Source: Clostridia bacterium
GTDB lineage: Bacteria > Bacillota > Clostridia > Oscillospirales > CAG-272
Assembly: GCA_017398595.1 (NCBI GenBank)
Contig: JAFQFR010000025.1
Coordinates: 1 to 36,354, forward strand
Direction of reading: 5' to 3'
Length of the DNA: 36,354 nt
Both the position numbers and the translations under genes were made by a program. Positions 21,311-29,598 of this stretch are shown here, in pieces. How positions within the stretch are numbered: position 1 is the stretch's first letter; each line of letters opens with the position of its first letter. The notes beneath the pieces are model-generated. The model made no database searches. It was not told the origin of the DNA and was given only the letters and a program-made list of their open reading frames with translations.

Positions 21311-22753
21311 TTATACCACCGTCCAATCCGTAAAAGTCGGGTAAATGCGGTATCCCTCCGCGTCCTCAACCTCTGTTATAGCATCGACCTTCGCCGTTCC
21401 CGTCACGCCGTAAGAATTTTCGACCCTTACCGTGTCGCCGAGATCGTAGTCGGTGCCGAGCTTGTAAAGCCCCGTTTCGATAGTCTCACCGCTTATGCTG
21501 TCGGTCTTCGAGTTCATCAGCGCCGCGCCCTGTTCGGCGACGGCGGCTTTGTACTCTGCAAGCGGGCGGTCGCGGAGTGCCGTATATGATGCGCTTGAAA
21601 CGTCCGAGGGCGCAAGTGTTGACTCAATGCTTCGGTGTAAAGTTATTCGGAATTTGGTCGCACTCGTCGGCGGTGTTATCGTATCGCCGTTTACAATGTA
21701 CGTTGACGCAGTAAACTCCGAACGTGCGTTATAAAACTGCACATAGCCCCACGAGTGCTCTGTGTCTGATGTCAACGTCCATGTTACTGACACTTTTTCC
21801 CCCGACTGTATGTAGTCGGGACAATATACAGCATAGTTACTCGCAACGGGTTCGCCGTCTATAAGTCTACCCTGCACCCATTGTGCCACGCTTTCTTCCA
21901 CTGTTGCCGTCGTATCTGCCGACCCCGTCATAAATCCCTCATACCTCATATAGTTGGACTTCTGCACATTCTCTGCGGGGTACTGCCCCGTGACCGTGTA
22001 CGGGTTTGTGCCGTCAGCTTTGACGTGTTCTTCGTCGCCCTCGGCATAGACGAACACGGTGTTGCACTGACCTCTGATATCGCACTCGTACTCACTGCTC
22101 AAAAGGTTCTCGTTGTCGGGCGAGAACTTCACATTCGGACGATTTTGACCCTTATAAAGTTCAAGTGCGATAACTCCGTTTGCAAGCCTGTTCCGCAGAC
22201 CGTAACCGCCCTCTTTGAGCAGACCGCCGACCGCTTTCAGCAGGTTTTCTCCGTTAAAACTCCGCTCAATGGCTGAGCTCGTAAACGTACCACGGTCAAA
22301 AGTAAACGGCGCGATAGTACGGTGAAGCGTGTCAAGCTGGTAATGTGTGTGCGGTTCGGGAGAGATCATGTTTTCGTTTATGAGCCGCTCGATCACGACC
22401 GACCGCGGAGTATACACGAAATGCGTAGGATATCCGATAACGCGCAGACCCATAACGCAGTCTATCGACCTGCCTTTCAGCAGTATGCGGTCGCCGTTCT
22501 CCGCACTCTCGGTTAGCTTGACATACTCGACATACATCACGTCCTGCCTGTCTTCACGGGTCACGAGCAGATAGCCGATGTTCTCCTTGACGAGCTTGAA
22601 TATCTCCTTGTTTGCCGCGAAATAAAGCTCAAATTCCCCGGGGGTGTCATATCTGCGCACCCATATCGCCGACTCAAATTCGTCGATGACCGCGACGGGG
22701 AATATCTCCGCGCTCGTGCCACTGACCGCTATGATCTGTAAGTATAGTGTCAT
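21311..22753 (-). CDS. Gp37-like siphophage tail protein, likely receptor-binding/tip hub
   Basis: 480 residues from ATG 22753 behind GGGGGTGTGTAA. Residues 1-250 and 400-480 match the ReqiPepy6 Gp37-like tail proteins (ESAIWVRRYDTPGEFELYF, GRSIDCVMGLRVI, NTVFVYAEGDEEH, DLGDTVRVENSYGV). About residues 295-385 look like an inserted beta-sandwich (YCPDYIQSGEKVSVTWTL, SATKFRITLHRSIE) that is atypical and could bind a cell-surface sugar. Follows the distal tail protein, the normal order at the siphophage tail tip. Confidence 0.8.
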   Translation of the reverse strand: MTLYLQIIAVSGTSAEIFPVAVIDEFESAIWVRRYDTPGEFELYFAANKEIFKLVKENIGYLLVTREDRQDVMYVEYVKLTESAENGDRILLKGRSIDCVMGLRVIGYPTHFVYTPRSVVIERLINENMISPEPHTHYQLDTLHRTIAPFTFDRGTFTSSAIERSFNGENLLKAVGGLLKEGGYGLRNRLANGVIALELYKGQNRPNVKFSPDNENLLSSEYECDIRGQCNTVFVYAEGDEEHVKADGTNPYTVTGQYPAENVQKSNYMRYEGFMTGSADTTATVEESVAQWVQGRLIDGEPVASNYAVYCPDYIQSGEKVSVTWTLTSDTEHSWGYVQFYNARSEFTASTYIVNGDTITPPTSATKFRITLHRSIESTLAPSDVSSASYTALRDRPLAEYKAAVAEQGAALMNSKTDSISGETIETGLYKLGTDYDLGDTVRVENSYGVTGTAKVDAITEVEDAEGYRIYPTFTDWTVV

Positions 22754-22754
22754 T

Positions 22755-23621
22755 TTACACACCCCCGTAAAGCAGGCTGACCGAGATTTCAGCCGTTATA
22801 TACGATAGTCCTGTTGTCGCCGTGATACCCACACGGTTGACCCCGACGGGGAGCTTCACCCAGCGTGAACCGTCCGCTATATAAAAGATCAGATTGGAAT
22901 CGGCTGTGCTTCCCGATCTTCTGCATATGACCGAGAGCTTCCCGTGCCGCGTGTCGAGGGTCAGCACGTCGCCGGATTGGAAGCTGTAATCGAGCTTGAA
23001 GAAATCGCCCGTAGTCTCGTTCGTGATCTTCAAGCCCGTGACCTCTCCCGTGAACGTGATCTTTGCGGTGAAACCGACCTTGCTGTCTCCGCGATTGACT
23101 ATTATCGAAGTCGGGTGATCGACCACCTCCGAAAACGGTATCGGCTCGTCAAGTTCGATCGAGAACGGCGGCTCGAATGTCGGCACTTCGTACCCCGGTT
23201 CGTAGTCAACAGGCACCGCCGATTCGAGCCACGGCGACGGACAGATCAGCGAGATGACCGCACGTTCGGGCTTTGCGTAAATATCGAATTCAGGCGTTTC
23301 GACGTAGCAGACGGTTTTCACATCGCGCAGACGGTTCGTGAAGAACAGCGTCAGAGCCTGCTTCGGCGTGAACATCTTGTACAGCCGCAGGCGCTGTGCT
23401 TCAACGTCTCCGATGAGCGCCAGATGCAGAACGATGTTTCTCTGCTGTGCGTGAGCCGAGCGGAAGCTCGTGCCGTCGGTGGGAGAATACGCCGTGTTCA
23501 CATCGACAGGCGGCGGGTCAAGCCCCTCGACCTTTTCGATGATGATGTTGTCGGTATCGTGCGACAGCTCGTACTCAATGCCGACGGCGTTTATGATCTT
23601 CAAAGTGTAGTCGTATGTCAC
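22755..23621 (-). CDS. Distal tail protein (Dit, Sipho_tail)
   Basis: 288 residues, GTG start immediately after the tape measure stop with AAAGGGGG upstream. N-terminal ring-forming domain (TDGTSFRSAHAQQRNIVLHLALIGDVEAQRLRLY, FTPKQALTLFFTNRLRDVKT) is diagnostic of Dit proteins, followed by a beta-rich galectin-like C-terminus. Forms the hub between tail tube and tip. Confidence 0.88.
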   Translation of the reverse strand: MTYDYTLKIINAVGIEYELSHDTDNIIIEKVEGLDPPPVDVNTAYSPTDGTSFRSAHAQQRNIVLHLALIGDVEAQRLRLYKMFTPKQALTLFFTNRLRDVKTVCYVETPEFDIYAKPERAVISLICPSPWLESAVPVDYEPGYEVPTFEPPFSIELDEPIPFSEVVDHPTSIIVNRGDSKVGFTAKITFTGEVTGLKITNETTGDFFKLDYSFQSGDVLTLDTRHGKLSVICRRSGSTADSNLIFYIADGSRWVKLPVGVNRVGITATTGLSYITAEISVSLLYGGV

Positions 23622-26606
23622 TTACAGCGCCCCCTTTACCGTGCTTATGAGGTTTTTCGTCTGACGGTAGATGTCCCACTGACTGACGGCTTTCGGGCTG
23701 TTTATCGTCTGGTTGTATACGACCGCTCCCGTGCGTGCCTGCCTGCCGTCATCGTACTGCGGTTCATGAGACTGTTCCGCGGCGATATCAGCCGCATAGT
23801 CAATGACAGCGTTTCTCGCCGGAGCTATCGTCACGCCCCTGAACCCCGTCACGCTGTCAAGCTCTGCCGCCTTAACGACCGATTCAGCCATTTCGCGGGC
23901 GGCTTTTTCGGCTTCGGGTATCTCCTCACGCACGCCGACGGCTATGCCCTTAGTGAAGAAACTTCCGATACCCTCCGCAATGTGAGAGGGTGAATGCTCA
24001 TCAAGTCCGCGTTTCATGACTGTTATCAGTGCTTCGGAAAGATCATAGCCCGATTCAAGCAGATACCGAACGGCTTCTTCGTCGTTTAGACCTTCCGTCA
24101 TGCCGATCGTGAAATTCCTGCCGACCGGGGCACTCTTTTCGGGAGCGTCCGCAAGTGCAAGAAGAGCCTCGTCACCGAGCTTTTCTGCGGCTTTCCATGC
24201 GTCGTCGTAGCAGGAAGCAATGCCCTCGGCATAGCTCTTGCCCGACTTTACGCCGAGCTTTTCATACGCTTCTTTGAAGTCCTTGATATGCGCCCCGGGT
24301 ATCCCCGAAAGCTCCGCAAGTTCCGATTCAGCTTGCTCTTTCGCGCCTTTCGTCATGCGGTCGAGAACGTCGCCCTGGTCTTTTTCGGTCTTTTCCCAGA
24401 GAGCCGTGTATTCCTTTAACTGCTGATCGGTGGCGTGATTAAGCGCGTAAACGGTACTCCAGCTGTCCGTTCCCATATCTTTGAGCGACTGCACAACGCC
24501 CTCGCCAAGACCGCGCTGTTCGAGCTGTTCGATAGCCGTCGCCCAGTCATTCAGGTAAAAATCCGTGCTGTTCAGATTCTGCCAAAGCTGGTCGAATGTG
24601 ATATCCGTTTCAGCTTTAAAGCCGCCAAACATATCTACCGTGCTGTCAAGCGCCCGTTTCTGCGCTTCGTAAAGCTCGTCGTATTCGTCAATGACCCGCC
24701 CGATGCTTTCGGCGGTAGTGCGGTCAAGCTCGACCGACTGACCGCTTATCTCGGTATGCAGTGTCAGCGAATCTTCGAGAGCCTTTTTCGCGGCTTCAAG
24801 CTGTTTCTCCTGCGCGGCGGCGAGGTCTTCGGCGGCTTTAGCCTGTTCCTGCTGTGCGGCAGTTTCTTCCTCGGCGGCTGTGACGGCTGCCTGCTGTGTC
24901 TCGATAAGGTCGTCCTTGTTGTGCTTTGCGGTCACATATGCCGCCGAAAGCTCACCGACTGCGGCGTTCTGCTCGTTGATTTTGTCCCTAAGCTGCGGGA
25001 TAACATCATTTGCAAGTTCGGCGGCACGGGCGAAACTCTCACTGTCACCTGTGCCTTTTTCCATAAGATCGTTATACTCACGAAGCGCAAGATTCAGATT
25101 GCTTTCGAGCACAAAACGCTCATTCTTCGCCGCGTGGAGCCTGTCTTCGGCTTCCTTGCAGCGGTTCGTCGCTTCGGTGAGGTCATCTGTCTGCTCCGCA
25201 AGGCTCTTGACAAAACCGATATCATCATCGTCAAGCCCCTCGTAAGCGTCGGGAATCTCGTTTATCTTTTCGGTGCATTTGTCGATGTGGTCGGCAAGCG
25301 CGGTCATGACTACGATTGCTGCCGTGCCTATCGCTACAAGAGGATTAGCTGCACAAGCTGCATTAAATGCGATCATCGCTGATTTTGCAGCGCCTATCAT
25401 AGCGGGGAGCTTAATTGCCGCAAGCGCCGTCCCCATAGCTATAAAAACGCCTGTCAGCGTTTTCGTGTGGCTTGTCGCCCATTCAAGCCCCTTTGTGGCA
25501 GTCTGTACAAGCTCGCGCAGATCGGGCGTTACCTCGTCGGATATCGCTATCTGCAAGCCCTCAAACGCCGACTTCATAAGCGTAATGTCGCCCTGCAAAT
25601 TGTCGAGCTGTGTATCAGCCATAGCCGCCGCTGCGCCCGAAGCGCCGTCTATCGCGCCCGCGACCTCGTCCCAACGTTCGGTGTTGGTATCAAGCAGGGC
25701 GTTCACGGTCGAAAGGTCGGTCTTGTTGAAAATCTTCCCGATTATGTCCTGCCGCTCCTGCGAGGTCATGTCGGCGGTCTTTTCGGAAAGCTCCCCGAAA
25801 ATATCCGACATCTCGCGGAGATTGCCCTGCGAATCATACGCCGAGAAGTTCAACTCGTCGAAGGCTTCTTTTGCGTCCTTGGTGGTCGGGTTCATGGCGA
25901 GAATGATGTTACGCAGGTGAGTACCCGCTTCACCCGCCTTGATGCCGTTGTCAGCCATCAGACCCAGCACCTGATTCAGTTCTTTCGTGCCGCCCGAAAG
26001 ATTCTTTGCCGTGCCGCCGATAGTCAGCATCGCGTCGCCCAGCTGTGAAACGCTCGTATTGGTCTTGCTCGATGTTTTAGCCATCTGATCGACGAGGACT
26101 TCCGTTTCATCGAGCGAAAGCCCGAGAGCCGTCTGCGAATCCGTCACCATGTCGGAAGCCCGAGCAAGCTCCATGCTCCCTGCCGCCGCAAGGTTCATGA
26201 CGTTCGGGAGCATTTTCATCGAGGTATTTGCATCGTACCCCGCAAGCGCCATGAAGTTGAGCGCTTCGGCGGACTGTGTGGCGCTGAAAGCGGTCGAAGC
26301 GCCCATTTCCTTTGCGTAGTCCCGAAGTTCGGCGATCTCATTGGTGGTCTTTCCCATAGTCGCGGCTACCTGCGACATTGCGGTATCAAAGCCCATGCCC
26401 GTCTGAATGCTGTCCCCGATGAACTCTATCGCCTTTGAGAATGCAGCCGTCAGCCCCTCGCCGAGCTTCTTTCCCGCTTCGCTGCCGATATCTCCGGCAC
26501 CGTCCCCGCCGCCGAGTTCGTCTTCGAGAGCCTTTTTCATGCCCTGCATCGACGGCACTATCTGCACATACGCCTTGGCGAGTTCAACGCCGTTCTGTTC
26601 AGCCAA
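23622..26606 (-). CDS. Tail tape measure protein
   Basis: About 994 residues; I prefer the TTG at 26606 (LAEQNGVELAKAYVQIVP) behind GGGGGTGA to the upstream ATG, since tape measures commonly start with this KAYVQIVPS segment. TP901-type core (GFDTAMSQVAATMGKTTNEIAELRDYAKEMGASTAFSATQSAEAL to GIKAGEAGTHLRNIILAM), hydrophobic helices near residues 395-450 (GVFIAMGTALAAIKLPAMIGA), then a long coiled-coil (AATAEEETAAQQEQAKAAEDLAAAQ region). Sets tail length; length suggests a tail of roughly 100-150 nm by the usual rule of about 0.15 nm per residue. Confidence 0.93.
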   Translation of the reverse strand: MAEQNGVELAKAYVQIVPSMQGMKKALEDELGGGDGAGDIGSEAGKKLGEGLTAAFSKAIEFIGDSIQTGMGFDTAMSQVAATMGKTTNEIAELRDYAKEMGASTAFSATQSAEALNFMALAGYDANTSMKMLPNVMNLAAAGSMELARASDMVTDSQTALGLSLDETEVLVDQMAKTSSKTNTSVSQLGDAMLTIGGTAKNLSGGTKELNQVLGLMADNGIKAGEAGTHLRNIILAMNPTTKDAKEAFDELNFSAYDSQGNLREMSDIFGELSEKTADMTSQERQDIIGKIFNKTDLSTVNALLDTNTERWDEVAGAIDGASGAAAAMADTQLDNLQGDITLMKSAFEGLQIAISDEVTPDLRELVQTATKGLEWATSHTKTLTGVFIAMGTALAAIKLPAMIGAAKSAMIAFNAACAANPLVAIGTAAIVVMTALADHIDKCTEKINEIPDAYEGLDDDDIGFVKSLAEQTDDLTEATNRCKEAEDRLHAAKNERFVLESNLNLALREYNDLMEKGTGDSESFARAAELANDVIPQLRDKINEQNAAVGELSAAYVTAKHNKDDLIETQQAAVTAAEEETAAQQEQAKAAEDLAAAQEKQLEAAKKALEDSLTLHTEISGQSVELDRTTAESIGRVIDEYDELYEAQKRALDSTVDMFGGFKAETDITFDQLWQNLNSTDFYLNDWATAIEQLEQRGLGEGVVQSLKDMGTDSWSTVYALNHATDQQLKEYTALWEKTEKDQGDVLDRMTKGAKEQAESELAELSGIPGAHIKDFKEAYEKLGVKSGKSYAEGIASCYDDAWKAAEKLGDEALLALADAPEKSAPVGRNFTIGMTEGLNDEEAVRYLLESGYDLSEALITVMKRGLDEHSPSHIAEGIGSFFTKGIAVGVREEIPEAEKAAREMAESVVKAAELDSVTGFRGVTIAPARNAVIDYAADIAAEQSHEPQYDDGRQARTGAVVYNQTINSPKAVSQWDIYRQTKNLISTVKGAL

Positions 26607-26718
26607 TTCTTCACCCCCTATTTTGAATGGGGGCACAGCCCCCAAGCCCCCGCCGCCGCCGGGAGGGCTTCGCAGTCGGTCGTTTGCAAGCTCGCTCCCT
26701 TTGTGCGAAGCGCGGCGG

Positions 26719-27096
26719 CTAACTGCTCATTATCCTCTGTCTCTCGCGCTCGAAATCATCGGCGCTGTCGAATCCGTCTGTATTTTTTTCGGACTTTGCC
26801 CCCGTCAGCTCCGTGTAAAGAGCTTTCGGGAAAGCCGCCTTGTACCCCGCGCCGCGTGCGGTGTAGAACCGTATCTGCGTGAGAACGTCGAACATGAGAA
26901 CGGTCATTCGTTCCCCAAACCGCAGTTCCTCGCCGCGTATCTTTCGCCATGCGCGTGAGTCCGCAGACAGTCCGCAGGCAAGCCGAGCCGCCGTGAGGAG
27001 CGGCAGTTCGCGGAAGTCATACACACGGTAGACCTCCGCAAAGTCGCAGTACAGCTCGTCCTCCGCGTCAGCCCACAGCCGCGCGAGGGTCAGGAG
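26719..27096 (-). CDS. Tail assembly chaperone, frameshift-encoded second part (gpT-like)
   Basis: Open reading frame in the -1 frame relative to the preceding chaperone. From the slippery site it reads LLTLARLWADAEDELYCDF.. to REROIMSS-like end (RERQRIMSS), about 125 residues, with no good ribosome site of its own at the internal ATG 27024. Expected to be made only as a fusion of about 215 residues with the first chaperone, as with lambda gpG-GT. The fusion binds the tape measure during tail assembly. Confidence 0.8.
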   Translation of the reverse strand, partial: LLTLARLWADAEDELYCDFAEVYRVYDFRELPLLTAARLACGLSADSRAWRKIRGEELRFGERMTVLMFDVLTQIRFYTARGAGYKAAFPKALYTELTGAKSEKNTDGFDSADDFERERQRIMSS

Positions 27097-27365
27097 TTTT
27101 TTAGTTCTTTTGAGGTGTTCCAGATGTCGAAGACGAGTTCCTGCATAGCTTCGGTTCTGACGAATCCGTCACGTCCGCGCAGGAAATCGCGTGCCCGCTT
27201 TTCACAGTCCTCCGCGCCCCTGAACATCTGCTCCGTGAACGCAACAAAATTATCATATGATGTCCTGCGGAAGAATTTGACGAGTGCTTCGATCACCTCG
27301 TAATCCTCGTGAACGTGGTCTGCAAGCTCGAACTCAAAACCGCTTTTTGTAGTGCCTGTAATCAT
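27090..27365 (-). CDS. Tail assembly chaperone (gpG-like)
   Basis: 91 residues, GGAGGAAAAGATA before ATG. Acidic helical protein (ADHVHEDYEVIEALVKFFRR, AMQELVFDIWNTSKELKNS) of the size and position of gpG proteins. Ends in CTA AAA AAC TCC TGA; the A AAA AAC heptamer is a textbook -1 slippery sequence six bases before the stop. Most ribosomes stop here, the rest make the fusion. Confidence 0.85.
   Translation of the reverse strand: MITGTTKSGFEFELADHVHEDYEVIEALVKFFRRTSYDNFVAFTEQMFRGAEDCEKRARDFLRGRDGFVRTEAMQELVFDIWNTSKELKNS
27096..27102 (-). promoter_or_regulatory. -1 ribosomal frameshift site A AAA AAC
   Basis: In phase with the upstream frame (CTA AAA AAC). The -1 frame is open for 125 codons past it. 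No strong downstream hairpin was obvious by eye; GC-rich sequence follows. Confidence 0.82.
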
Positions 27366-27396
27366 TATCTTTTCCTCCAGGAATATTGCACGAAAA

Positions 27397-27423
27397 CGCG
27401 CACGGCGTTATGTTCCGTGCGCG
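27397..27423 (-). terminator. Weak terminator after major tail gene
   Basis: Minus-strand hairpin with 9-bp perfect arms CGCGCACGG/CCGTGCGCG, 9-base loop, then TTTTC. The T tail is short, so it probably only partly stops transcription and lets capsid and tail tube proteins outnumber downstream tail proteins. Confidence 0.6.
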
Positions 27424-27439
27424 GTGACGTGCCTAATGG

Positions 27440-28279
27440 TTAATGCTTGTAAACGTTGACGATGTACATTCTGGTGTAGCCTTCGTTGGTAACGCTTATG
27501 CTCACGACGTTCTGTCCCGCTTCCCATGTCGCAGAGCCGCCGTTTTCGATCGTGTCCGAACCCGCTCTGATAACAACGGTCGCGTCACTGTCGGAAGGTG
27601 TGACCGTGATAGTGTTGGTCGAAGCGGTCGTTGCGGCGGTGTAGCTGCCGACAGTCGGGTCAAAGGCGGGTGTCAGATCAACCCCGCCGATAACGAGCGA
27701 GGAAAGCTCAAGATCGGGCGAAGCGGACGAGCCGGAAGCCTTGAAGTATTCATAATGCGTGTTGTTCTCGCTGTCGGGGAGCGCGGACAGCGTGACCGCG
27801 TAGCCCACTGCCGAGGTGTCGTCGTAGGTGACTTCGTTTACGTTCGTGACCTGACCTGCGGGGATAACGACACGTTTCAGAACGCCGTTCAGGATCATAT
27901 CAACGACCCACACATATTCGTCGAGCATTGCCGAGTTGATCTTGACCGAAAGCCCCTCAGCGAGACTGCCCGTTACGTTAGCCGAACCGTGAACTGTTTT
28001 CAGCACATCGGGGTTCAGAGCTTCGATGAATGTCATCGTGAATGTGTCGCTCTTGTCTGTCTGGGCGATGTGTACCGTATCGCCGCCCCACGCTTTTATT
28101 GTCTGCGTGGTGCGGCTTTCGTTGTTCTTCAAGCCCTCGTCCGAGATGTAGCCGAGACACACGAAAGCCGACGAAAGTTCCGATGTCGCGGTCGTCGGGG
28201 GAGTTGTGCCTTTGACCGCACGGAATACCGCGCCGCCGACTTTGGGCTTACCGGTCGTTACATTGTCCTTGTTGTTCAT
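27440..28279 (-). CDS. Major tail tube protein with cadherin-like C-terminal domain
   Basis: 279 residues from ATG 28279 (MNNKDNVTTGKPKVGGAVF) behind GAGGAGTGATATT. Residues 1-185 are a siphophage tube fold (TFTMTFIEALNPDVLKTVHG, VWVVDMILNGVLKRVVIPAGQV, TYDDTSAVGYAVTLSALPD). Residues about 195-279 form a cadherin-like beta sandwich (LSSLVIGGVDLTPAFDPTVGSYT, TNTITVTPSDSDATV, GQNVVSISVTNE), a decoration that would stud the tube surface and may bind cell-surface or mucin glycans. Follows the tail terminator. Confidence 0.85.
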   Translation of the reverse strand: MNNKDNVTTGKPKVGGAVFRAVKGTTPPTTATSELSSAFVCLGYISDEGLKNNESRTTQTIKAWGGDTVHIAQTDKSDTFTMTFIEALNPDVLKTVHGSANVTGSLAEGLSVKINSAMLDEYVWVVDMILNGVLKRVVIPAGQVTNVNEVTYDDTSAVGYAVTLSALPDSENNTHYEYFKASGSSASPDLELSSLVIGGVDLTPAFDPTVGSYTAATTASTNTITVTPSDSDATVVIRAGSDTIENGGSATWEAGQNVVSISVTNEGYTRMYIVNVYKH

Positions 28280-28283
28280 AATA

Positions 28284-28631
28284 TCACTCCTCATAGTATG
28301 TTATGTCGAACACCGCCTGATAGCGGTATCTTTTGGTTTGCGTATCGGTGAAGTTATAGTCGCTCACGCAGCGGCAGCGGCTTATCCTGTCAAGCTCGAT
28401 AAAACCCGACATTGCCGCCTTTGCCGCGTGATTCAGCGACATCGCTTCGACGAGAGACGGCGCGTAGGACTGCACCGCTATTTGCGCCGATGTGATATGA
28501 TCGTTCTCCGACGAGCCGAGCTTTTCCGCAAGGTAATAACTCCCGGGGCGGTGTGCCTTGTCGGGCTCTTCGAGGAACGCGGGATATCCCGTTCTTTCCG
28601 TGAGGAAATTCATAACGTCAAGCTCGATCAT
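28284..28631 (-). CDS. Tail terminator / minor capsid-type protein (115 aa)
   Basis: LDVMNFLTERTGYPAFLEEP.., RPGSYYLAEKLGSSENDHI, YAPSLVEAMSLNHAAKAAM and a beta-rich C-terminus match the small tail terminator-type proteins that lie between gp10-like and tube genes. Caps the tail tube at the head end. Overlaps its upstream neighbour by four bases. Confidence 0.72.
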   Translation of the reverse strand: MIELDVMNFLTERTGYPAFLEEPDKAHRPGSYYLAEKLGSSENDHITSAQIAVQSYAPSLVEAMSLNHAAKAAMSGFIELDRISRCRCVSDYNFTDTQTKRYRYQAVFDITYYEE

Positions 28632-28870
28632 TTTTGAAGCACCGCCTTCAACAGTGAGTTTTCTTGCAGATTCTGCCGCCGCGCTTCGTCGGTATCGGTG
28701 TAAACGCTCGCGATAACTCGGGTCGGCATATGCTTGTGATCCGACTTGTAGCCCTCTCCGAGCCTGTCAGCCGCTTTGTCCGCATAGCTCCTGACACATT
28801 CTGCGACCTCGCGGGAGTGCAGGAACTGCTTTATCCCCGCACTGTTCAGCTCGATCTTTACGCTACTCAT
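28628..28870 (-). CDS. HK97 gp10-like head-tail joining protein (80 aa)
   Basis: Short protein (SSVKIELNSAGIKQFLHSREVAECVRSYADKAADRL) with the N-terminal pattern of HK97 gp10/minor capsid proteins and the TRVIASVYTDTDEARRQNLQENSLLKAV end. Order connector - closure - gp10 - terminator - tube supports it. Confidence 0.75.
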   Translation of the reverse strand: MSSVKIELNSAGIKQFLHSREVAECVRSYADKAADRLGEGYKSDHKHMPTRVIASVYTDTDEARRQNLQENSLLKAVLQK

Positions 28871-29213
28871 AGGCTTCCACCTGCACTTTCATGTTCCAGT
28901 CAAGCGGGATATTCGCTTCTATGCCCTGCGTGGGAACGCCGACCGTGCGGAACTTACGCCCCCAAAACTCCACCGTCACATCGTTCCAGTCGTGGGTGTC
29001 GCCTTTCGGAATGCCGAGAGTGTAGGCGATCCTATGCCCCGAAAGGTTAAACTCGTTCGTCACGTCCTCCGACGTGGGCGCACCGATCAGCACGTTATCG
29101 ACCGTGATCGCCGTTTCGGTGTAGATCGGGCGGTTAGCCGCGTCAATGCCCGTCTGTGTGCGCTCATAGAGCGTTACGGGAATGCCTTTAATCCTGCTTG
29201 TCGCCAATGTCAT
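28863..29213 (-). CDS. Head closure (head-tail adaptor) protein (116 aa)
   Basis: KGIPVTLYERTQTGIDAANRPIYTET, then VLIGAPTSEDVTNEF, TLGIPKGDTHDW and VEFWGRKFRTVG follow the small beta-barrel head-closure pattern. ATG 29213 is only four bases from GGAGGTG; the TTG at 29207 (MATSRIKG) has better spacing and may be the true start. Overlaps the connector gene. Confidence 0.75.
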   Translation of the reverse strand: MTLATSRIKGIPVTLYERTQTGIDAANRPIYTETAITVDNVLIGAPTSEDVTNEFNLSGHRIAYTLGIPKGDTHDWNDVTVEFWGRKFRTVGVPTQGIEANIPLDWNMKVQVEAYE

Positions 29214-29598
29214 ACACCTCCAGCGCCCCGAACCTCTGCCGCAGAAGTCCTAAGTCTTTCAGCTCGTTTTTGAGGTAGTAAAGTGCCTGCCCCGATGCGA
29301 GCCATGTCATGCTGACCGAATAACCCATAGCCGCCTGTGAGGACTGCACCGCAGGCGGTGAGTTATCCGAAACACTGTTTAATGCACGGATAACCGCCTG
29401 CACGACAACCGACTTGACAGCCGTGCCGTAGTCGGGGTCGTCGGCGATCATGCCGTCAAGGTCACAGCCGTATTTTTTCGCAGTCAGCCGCAGCTTTGCC
29501 GAAGCGCTGTCAAGCAGTGGCTTCGCCTGTTTCTGCTCCTGCGCGGTCAGCGGACGGAACAGCTGTATATCCGCGACCGCCGCATAGACCGCGCCCAT
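29188..29598 (-). CDS. Head-tail connector (Gp15/Gp19/Gp42-like)
   Basis: 136 residues; YAAVADIQLFRPLTAQEQKQAKPLLDSASAKLRLTAKK and SVVVQAVIRALNSVSDN, YSVSMTWLASGQALYYLKNELKDLG are the hallmark of the Gp15/19/42 connector family (adaptor ring below the portal). ATG abuts the capsid stop with GAGGTGCAGTAA. Confidence 0.85.
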   Translation of the reverse strand: MGAVYAAVADIQLFRPLTAQEQKQAKPLLDSASAKLRLTAKKYGCDLDGMIADDPDYGTAVKSVVVQAVIRALNSVSDNSPPAVQSSQAAMGYSVSMTWLASGQALYYLKNELKDLGLLRQRFGALEVYDIGDKQD

